The notes below the pieces were generated by a model. That model was not told the DNA's origin and made no database searches. It saw only the letters and a list, made by a program, of their open reading frames with translations. A stretch of 11,267 nucleotides of DNA, from positions 1-11,267 of the forward strand of contig JAOTVO010000064.1 of the NCBI GenBank assembly GCA_029863355.1, written 5' to 3'. Source of the DNA: Candidatus Krumholzibacteriia bacterium (GTDB taxonomy: Bacteria > Krumholzibacteriota > Krumholzibacteria > WVZY01 > JAKEHA01). Position numbers and translations under genes: made by a program. This document shows, one piece after another, positions 6,880-11,267 of this stretch. Positions within the stretch are counted from its first letter, which is position 1, and every line of letters begins with the position of its first letter.

Positions 6880-7452
6880 ATGACGACCGATGTGCAGACC
6901 GAGGCGCCGGCCATGGTCGATGAAACGTCTGCCGAGAGCGAGGCTCCGGTGGAAGTGGACCGGATCGAGAGCGCGGAACTCAGGGCAGAGGTGGCCTCTC
7001 TCCTGGAAATCACGAAGGGGAAGCTCAAACGGGACAACCACACCCCCTGTCCGGCTTGCACTCTCCTTGTCGATATCCAGGCGAACCGGTGTCCCCATTG
7101 CGACTCGTTCATCGCCGCCAACAACGCTCTCATGAGGGAGTCGCTGCGGCGACTCAATGAGATTCGCGCGGAGCTCGACGGCCGGCACGGTGAGTATGTG
7201 GACGACCTCGGGAAGGAGCCCGCCAAACCGCCGCTCCGCGAGCGGATCAAACGCTTCTTCTCGAGTCCGCGCGCGCAGAGACCGTCCGAGCCGGCCGGGC
7301 TCACGCAGGACGTCACCGCCCCCCGGCTCCTCCGTAACACGGCCGAGGGCGACCCGCTCAGGGTGCTCGAGACCGACGGTCCCTGGTACAAGGTGAAGAC
7401 CCGCGACGGCCAGACGGGTTGGGTCTATTCGACGCTCGTGCAAGACCGGTAG
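6880..7452 (+). CDS. Zinc-ribbon and SH3b domain protein
   Basis: A 190-residue protein with no signal peptide or membrane segment. The acidic N-terminal third (1-40) looks disordered. A four-Cys zinc ribbon follows: CPAC (57-60) and CPHC (71-74), separated by ten residues. A charged helix (82-103) and a basic Pro-rich stretch (112-145) lead to a C-terminal bacterial SH3 (SH3b) domain at about 146-188, recognised by LRVLETDGPWYKVKTRDGQT and GWVYSTLV. SH3b domains usually bind peptidoglycan or peptides and are usually exported, so a cytoplasmic zinc-ribbon fusion is unusual. ATG 6880 has GAGG 6 bases upstream. It ends 25 bases before a strong hairpin terminator. The partner is unknown; its divergent neighbour is the polytopic membrane protein. 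Confidence 0.82.
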   Translation: MTTDVQTEAPAMVDETSAESEAPVEVDRIESAELRAEVASLLEITKGKLKRDNHTPCPACTLLVDIQANRCPHCDSFIAANNALMRESLRRLNEIRAELDGRHGEYVDDLGKEPAKPPLRERIKRFFSSPRAQRPSEPAGLTQDVTAPRLLRNTAEGDPLRVLETDGPWYKVKTRDGQTGWVYSTLVQDR

Positions 7453-7477
7453 CGCCGCGCCGGCAATGGCCGACAAA

Positions 7478-7506
7478 AAGGGACAGGCCCCGAGGGCCTG
7501 TCCCTT
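7478..7506. terminator. Bidirectional intrinsic terminator, perfect 13-bp stem
   Basis: AAGGGACAGGCCC (7478-7490) pairs perfectly with GGGCCTGTCCCTT (7494-7506) around the triloop cga. On the minus strand the stem runs into TTTTTGTCG, a good T tract; on the plus strand into cttgctctct. It lies between the stops of convergent genes at 7452 and 7544 and can serve both. Confidence 0.85.
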
Positions 7507-7543
7507 CTTGCTCTCTAAGCGTGGCCGCCTAGCGGCGGGTCGC

Positions 7544-8257
7544 CTATTCCTCGTCCTGGTAGAGCGCCTTGACGGCACCCCACGTCGTCTCTTCGACCGG
7601 CACGGTCACGTCGTGTGAGAACGCCGTGAAGCACTCTGCCGCGTCCCAGTCGAAATCGAAGTCCTCGTCGGCAAACGCCCAGATGCGCATGCCCTGACAC
7701 AGCTGCCAATCGATGGTGAAGGTGAGCACGTCCGAGTAGTTGTTGCCTTCGGCCGTCGGCGTAGAGACCACGAGATCCCCGATCGGGTAGTACAATCCCA
7801 GCGTCATGTGCGACAGGGCGGGGTTTCCGTCCACGGTGACGATGGGAGCGCACGCGGCCGGCTGGGGCTCGAACACCAGCAGGATGTTCGCGTACGTGAT
7901 CGGACTGTTGTTGAAGCCATCGACGAACAGGGTGAAGGTCATGAAGTTGAAGAAGTAGCCTTCCTCGCCGCCCACCGAGGGCGTGAATCCAGCGAGATTC
8001 GGCGCCTGGTAGATGCTCAAGTCAATGGTGTTGGTCGTCGTCTCGATCAGAACCTCGCCCCCGCGATCGTACGCGGGGTCGTACAGCGGATGACCCGAAG
8101 TGACGGTGTAATACTCGCTCGTGTCGTAGTGGTAGACGCAGGGAGCGTCCGGATAGACCACGAGGCACGGGTCGGCGGATGCCACGCCGGCAAGACACAG
8201 GAAGAGAGAGATGGCGACGCCATATAGAGCGAGCCGGCTCTTGGCAGATAGGTGCAT
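7544..8257 (-). CDS. Secreted protein of unknown function with C-terminal TWGAVKALY tail
   Basis: A 237-residue protein. Residues 1-28 are a signal peptide (MHLSAKSRLALYGVAISLFL ... ASA, cut before DPC). The mature protein is rich in Tyr, Asp and hydroxyl residues with probable beta strands (YFFNFMTFTLFVDGFNNSPI, ANILLVFEP). It has Cys at 31, 40, 136, 187 and 209 that could form disulphides outside the cytoplasm. An acidic aromatic stretch (FADEDFDFDWDAAECF, 195-210) could bind a cation. It ends VEETTWGAVKALYQDEE, a short tail that I recall on other secreted proteins of these candidate phyla, but cannot verify here. ATG 8257 has AGGGGG 5 bases upstream. No known family is recognised. It is monocistronic, with its own promoter at 8337 and the terminator at 7478. 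Confidence 0.8.
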   Translation of the reverse strand: MHLSAKSRLALYGVAISLFLCLAGVASADPCLVVYPDAPCVYHYDTSEYYTVTSGHPLYDPAYDRGGEVLIETTTNTIDLSIYQAPNLAGFTPSVGGEEGYFFNFMTFTLFVDGFNNSPITYANILLVFEPQPAACAPIVTVDGNPALSHMTLGLYYPIGDLVVSTPTAEGNNYSDVLTFTIDWQLCQGMRIWAFADEDFDFDWDAAECFTAFSHDVTVPVEETTWGAVKALYQDEE

Positions 8258-8557
8258 AGAGACCCCCTGAGTTGGTTCGGTCGCATTGGCCCGCCAAACC
8301 TCAGCGGACTCCGTGATGCCCTCGCTCCTGGGCGGGATTATACCACATGCCCGCCGGTAATGGCCATGGCAAGCGCGCTTTGACGCCACGGGTGGCCGCT
8401 TTTTTTTCGACAAAACCGACCGTCCGCTGTGATTTTCGAGGCCCGGGAGTGTCCCACCAGGAAACACGGTCCCGTGACGGACCCATTACAGCCATAGACA
8501 GGCCGCCCAGTTACCGGTCTCGTTGGCTCTGCACGCGACAAGTGAATGGAGGAACGC
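8258..8557. other. Divergent intergenic region
   Basis: This 300-base gap separates two divergent exported-protein genes. It holds the extended -10 promoter of the minus-strand gene (8337-8345), a T8 run (8400-8407), and a small inverted repeat GGTCC-N6-GGACC (8468-8483) that could be an operator. A clear promoter for the plus-strand operon is not visible. The best pairing, TCGACA with a poor -10 17 bp later near 8430, is weak. No open frame here looks real. Confidence 0.5.
8337..8345 (-). promoter_or_regulatory. Extended -10 promoter for the secreted protein gene
   Basis: The minus strand reads TGGTATAAT: a perfect TATAAT with the TGn extension, which can work without a strong -35. No good -35 is present at 16-18 bp. 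Transcription should start near 8330, giving a leader of about 73 bases before ATG 8257. Confidence 0.55.
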
Positions 8558-9367
8558 ATGAAGCCGCTCACCGGTCTCTTTTTCTCCGCGTTGTTGCTGG
8601 GAATATGGTCGCCGATTTCGATCGCGCAGGTACCGGAGCCGCCCCCGGCCGTGTTCGGCGCGGGCGGAGGCAGCTCGATCGATGGCACCACCTACCTGCA
8701 CGACACGGTGGGGCAGGCGGCCATCGGAGCGATGACCGCACCGGGCCAGTTCCATGGAGCTGGCTTCTGGTACGAACCCGATCTGCTGCACATCGGGCCC
8801 ACGTCGGCGGTCCTGATCGCGTCGTTCGCGGCCGTCGTGAGCACCCGAGGCGTCGAGATCAGCTGGCACATCACGAGCGCTGATGGCCTGCAGGGATTCA
8901 ACATCTACCGGTCGCAAGCGTCCGAGGCGGGCTACGCGCCGCTCAACAATCGCGCGCTCCTGCCCCCCGGCACCACCTCGTTCCTCGACGTGGAGGTCCG
9001 CCCCGGGCGGAAGTACTGGTACCGGCTGGGTGCGGTGGACAGCGACGGAGAGTTTCTCTCGCCGGTGCAGACGGTGGTGACGCCGAGCCGCCAGGTGGAG
9101 CTCGAGCAGAACTACCCCAATCCGTTCAATCCGACGACCCGCATCGACTTCTACCTCCCCGCGGACAACCACGTCGTGCTGACCGTGTACGGTGTGCGCG
9201 GCGATCGCATCGCCACGCTCGTCGATCAGCCGACTCGATACGGCCACCACTCCGTGACGTGGGATGGCACGGACGCGCGCGGTGAAGGCGTTGGCAGCGG
9301 CGTGTACTTCTACCGCCTGCAAGCGGGAAACAAAGTGATCACCAAGAAGCTGGTCGTAATGAAGTAG
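8558..9367 (+). CDS. Secreted protein with C-terminal FlgD/Por-type sorting domain
   Basis: A 269-residue protein. The signal peptide is residues 1-23 (MKPLTGLFFSALLLGIWSPI ... AQ). Residues 31-71 carry a Gly-rich segment (FGAGGGSSIDGTTYLHDTVG ... GAGFWY) of a kind that recurs in FCB-group surface proteins. Residues about 85-175 look like a fibronectin type III fold (VEISWHITSADGLQGFNIYR, KYWYRLGAVDSDG). Residues 180-269 are a classic C-terminal sorting domain: LEQNYPNPFNPTTRIDFYL, then GVYFYRLQAGNKVITKKLV. In Bacteroidota such domains direct export by the type IX system and are cleaved. Whether this host has that system is not shown here. ATG 8558 is chosen over 8546 because GGAGG lies 5 bases upstream. 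The next gene starts 32 bases downstream, so the two are probably co-transcribed. Confidence 0.85.
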   Translation: MKPLTGLFFSALLLGIWSPISIAQVPEPPPAVFGAGGGSSIDGTTYLHDTVGQAAIGAMTAPGQFHGAGFWYEPDLLHIGPTSAVLIASFAAVVSTRGVEISWHITSADGLQGFNIYRSQASEAGYAPLNNRALLPPGTTSFLDVEVRPGRKYWYRLGAVDSDGEFLSPVQTVVTPSRQVELEQNYPNPFNPTTRIDFYLPADNHVVLTVYGVRGDRIATLVDQPTRYGHHSVTWDGTDARGEGVGSGVYFYRLQAGNKVITKKLVVMK

Positions 9368-9399
9368 GGGAAGTCCCCGGTTCCAACAGGAGGAAGATC

Positions 9400-11267
9400 A
9401 TGAAACGGCTCGCAATTCTGACAGTAGCGCTGTTGGTCGTGTTGGTAGCGACCGGTCGGGGGCTGGTGCCGGAGACGATCAGTTACCAGGGTGTTCTGAC
9501 CGACGGCGCGGGCACGCCCGTAGCCGACGGCAGCTACGCGATCACGTTCAAAATCTATACGATCGCGAGCGGCGGGACCGAGATATGGACGGAGACGCAG
9601 ACGGTTAACGTCGCGGGCGGCATCTTCTCCGTGATCCTCGGCTCGCTCAACCCGCTCGGCATTCCCTTCGACGCAAAGTACTGGCTCGGCGTGGCCGTCG
9701 ACGGCGGCGCCGAGTTCACGCCGCGCCGGGAAATGACGGCGACGGCGTACAGCTTGAACGCGCGCGGCGTGGCCGATAGCGCGATAACCGCCGGAGATAT
9801 CGCCGGCGGCACGGTGGTGCGAAGTCTCAACGCGCTCACCGACGACGTGACGCTGGCGGCCGGAACCAACGTGTCCATCGCCACGTCGGGCGATTCGCTG
9901 ATCATATCGGCGTCCGGGGGCGGGAGCGGCGGCTGGAGTCTGACGGGCAACAGCGGGACCGATTCCGGCACGAACTTCCTCGGGACCACCGACGCCGAGG
10001 GCCTGCAGCTGCGCGTCGACAACACGACCGCTCTCCGCATCGAACCGGGGGCCGTCCCCAGCATCATCGGGGGCGACGCGACGAACACCATCCTGTCCGG
10101 GCCGGAGGGGGCTGTCATCGCCGGCGGCGGCAATGCGACCGATCCGAACCAAGTCACCGATGATTACGGCGTGGTCGGTGGTGGCAGGGGTAACACGGTC
10201 GGTGACGAGGACGCCGACGCCACGACGGCAACCGATGCGGTCGTGGGCGGCGGCTTACTCAACCAGGCGATGGCCAGAGGCTCGGTCATCGGGGGTGGAG
10301 AGACCAACGAGGCCAGCGGGGAGTATTCGACGATCGGCGGCGGTCTGGACAACTTCACCACGGCGCACGCGGCGACGGTCGCGGGCGGCGACGGGAATGT
10401 CGCCTCGGGCCTCTTGGCGTCGATTGCGGGCGGTAACGCGAACCAGGCCCAGGGATGGGAATCGGCCGTGGGTGGGGGTGGGTCGAACGTGGCTAGCGGC
10501 TACGACGCCACGGTTCCCGGCGGTCGGGAGAACACCGCGGCGGGCGGCTACAGCCTGGCGGCCGGCCGCCGAGCGAAGGCGCTGCACGGCGGAAGCTTTG
10601 TGTGGGCGGACTCGACGGAGAACGCCGACTTCTCAACGCTGCGCCCCGACCAGTTCCTCATTCGCGCCGCCGGCGGCGTCGGCATCGGCACCAACGACCC
10701 GCAGCAGGAACTCGAGGTCGCCGGCTCCGTGCGGATGGCGGGCTTCGACCTGCCCACTGGAGCGGCGGCGGGCTATGTCCTCACGTCGGACGCCATGGGG
10801 CAGGGGAGCTGGCAGCCGGCGCCGGGCGGTTCCGCGTGGGGGCTGGCGGGGAACGCCGGCACCAATCCGGTAAACGACTTCGTGGGGACGACGGACAACG
10901 TCGCGCTCGAGCTCCGCGTGAACAATGCGCGTGCATTCACGCTGCTACCCCACGCGACGAGCCCGAACGTGGTCGGCGGGCACTCCACCAACAGCGTCAA
11001 CGCCAATGCGTGGGGGCAGACGGTGGTGGGAGGCGGCGAAGCGGGCGGCGCAAACCAGGTGACCGACACCTACGGCTCCGTCGGTGGCGGGGTGGGTAAC
11101 GTCGCCGGCAATTCCGACGGCAGTCCGACCAATGCCAGCTACGCCACGGTCGCGGGTGGAGAGGGGAATACGGCGTTCAACGAGTGGGCGTTCGTCGGCG
11201 GCGGCATGGACAATCGCGCTCAGGGGTCGTACAGCGTCGTCAGCGGGGGGACAGGCAATACCACCCT
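9400..11267 (+). CDS. Gly-rich YadA-head-like surface protein, C-terminus cut by window edge
   Basis: The frame is open from ATG 9400 to the window end (622 full codons). The start has a perfect AGGAGG 6 bases upstream. Residues 1-22 are a signal peptide (MKRLAILTVALLVVLVATGR). Residues 25-130 form a beta domain (ETISYQGVLTDGAGTPVADG ... YWLGVAVDGG ... MTATAYSLNARG) that I recall as a common N-terminal domain of such proteins. From 179 on there are 15-residue repeats of the type VIGGGETNEASGEYS, resembling the left-handed beta-roll heads of trimeric autotransporter adhesins. A cap follows with FVWADS (400-405) and GGVGIGTNDPQQELEVAGSV (from about 424), a motif also seen in tail-fibre-like proteins. 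At 480 the module starts again. The C-terminus, which would show a membrane anchor or an S74 chaperone, is outside. It is probably a cell-surface adhesin or fibre. Confidence 0.82.
   Translation, partial: MKRLAILTVALLVVLVATGRGLVPETISYQGVLTDGAGTPVADGSYAITFKIYTIASGGTEIWTETQTVNVAGGIFSVILGSLNPLGIPFDAKYWLGVAVDGGAEFTPRREMTATAYSLNARGVADSAITAGDIAGGTVVRSLNALTDDVTLAAGTNVSIATSGDSLIISASGGGSGGWSLTGNSGTDSGTNFLGTTDAEGLQLRVDNTTALRIEPGAVPSIIGGDATNTILSGPEGAVIAGGGNATDPNQVTDDYGVVGGGRGNTVGDEDADATTATDAVVGGGLLNQAMARGSVIGGGETNEASGEYSTIGGGLDNFTTAHAATVAGGDGNVASGLLASIAGGNANQAQGWESAVGGGGSNVASGYDATVPGGRENTAAGGYSLAAGRRAKALHGGSFVWADSTENADFSTLRPDQFLIRAAGGVGIGTNDPQQELEVAGSVRMAGFDLPTGAAAGYVLTSDAMGQGSWQPAPGGSAWGLAGNAGTNPVNDFVGTTDNVALELRVNNARAFTLLPHATSPNVVGGHSTNSVNANAWGQTVVGGGEAGGANQVTDTYGSVGGGVGNVAGNSDGSPTNASYATVAGGEGNTAFNEWAFVGGGMDNRAQGSYSVVSGGTGNTT
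9934..10836 (+). repeat. 301-residue adhesin module, copy 1
   Basis: This copy runs from WSLTGNSGTDSGTNFLGTTD to just before WGLAGNAGTNPVNDFVGTTD at 10837, exactly 903 bp later. Inside it are a linker, a GGG repeat array with a 15-residue (45-bp) period from about 10240 to 10555, and the FVWADS/GVGIG cap. Copy 2 starts at 10837 and runs off the window. Confidence 0.8.
10837..11267 (+). repeat. 301-residue adhesin module, copy 2 (partial)
   Basis: It matches copy 1 in order: W-x-L-x-GN-x-GT, GTTD, LELRVNN, then GGG units including NQVTDTYG (copy 1: NQVTDDYG) and a longer insert with NVAGNSDGSPTNASYA (copy 1: NTVGDEDADATTATDA). The NQVTD site lies 72 codons from the start here and 71 in copy 1. 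The same irregular units occur at the same places, so the whole module was duplicated and not just the short repeats. Confidence 0.78.

Noticed and set aside
4028..7578. Very long minus-strand open frames, 792 and 893 codons
   Set aside because: The 4028-6406 frame has Arg/Pro-rich low-complexity text and runs antisense to the barrel gene and out of phase with the membrane gene. The 4897-7578 frame is real only from 6639 downward; upstream it is antisense to the zinc-ribbon gene.
8380..8407. Possible terminator: small GCCA-CGGG-TGGC hairpin before a T8 run
   Set aside because: The stem is only 4 bp, spacing to the T run is poor, and no plus-strand gene ends upstream nearby.
10465..10485. G-quadruplex candidate in the adhesin gene
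   Set aside because: Only three G runs of three or more occur close together, and they are explained by Gly codons.
9310..10873. Open frames overlapping the adhesin (minus 9310-10152, plus 10133-10873)
   Set aside because: Arg/Pro-rich shadows of the Gly-rich repeat frame, which has a perfect ribosome site, a signal peptide and clear repeats.
1..11267. CRISPR array, insertion sequence, tRNA or rRNA
   Set aside because: No short direct repeats with unique spacers, no transposase-like frame or terminal inverted repeats, and no tRNA-like cloverleaf were seen on either strand.

Overview
This window is GC-rich bacterial chromosome. Several features point to a Gram-negative of the FCB-like candidate phyla, for example Eisenbacteria or Krumholzibacteria: a C-terminal FlgD/Por-type sorting domain (QNYPNPFNPTT ... 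GVYFYRLQAG), YadA-head-like Gly-rich repeat surface protein, many signal peptides, a lipoprotein and a beta-barrel protein. The phylum is an inference from protein style; there is no rRNA or other marker here. I found eleven protein-coding genes, two of them cut by the window ends, and no tRNA, rRNA, CRISPR array or insertion sequence.

Region 1 (1-3375, minus strand) is a compact three-gene operon. It is read from 3375 downward: an ECF sigma factor, a membrane-anchored zinc-finger anti-sigma factor overlapping it by ATGA, and a long TPR protein with a signal peptide. The TPR protein continues into the start of a CHAT (caspase-like) peptidase domain at the window edge. The reading frame of this last gene is open to base 1. 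It is the most interesting locus in the window: a possible sigma / anti-sigma / exported TPR-CHAT protease module.

Region 2 (3376-4893) is divergent from the operon. It holds a small lipoprotein with a lipocalin-like beta core, then a probable outer-membrane beta-barrel protein, then a perfect 12-bp hairpin that can terminate both strands.

Region 3 (4897-7506) has a DUF2339-like polytopic membrane protein on the minus strand and, divergently, a zinc-ribbon/SH3b protein on the plus strand. A second perfect hairpin (13 bp) follows and serves the next convergent pair.

Region 4 (7544-11267) has a secreted protein of unknown function on the minus strand with a good extended -10 promoter. Divergent from it is a two-gene plus-strand operon: a secreted protein with a fibronectin-like region and a sorting domain, and a large Gly-rich adhesin-like protein. 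The adhesin is built from a 301-residue module, of which the second copy begins before the window ends.

The overall theme is the cell envelope. One half carries a signalling operon with an extracytoplasmic-function sigma factor, and the rest is mostly exported or surface proteins.
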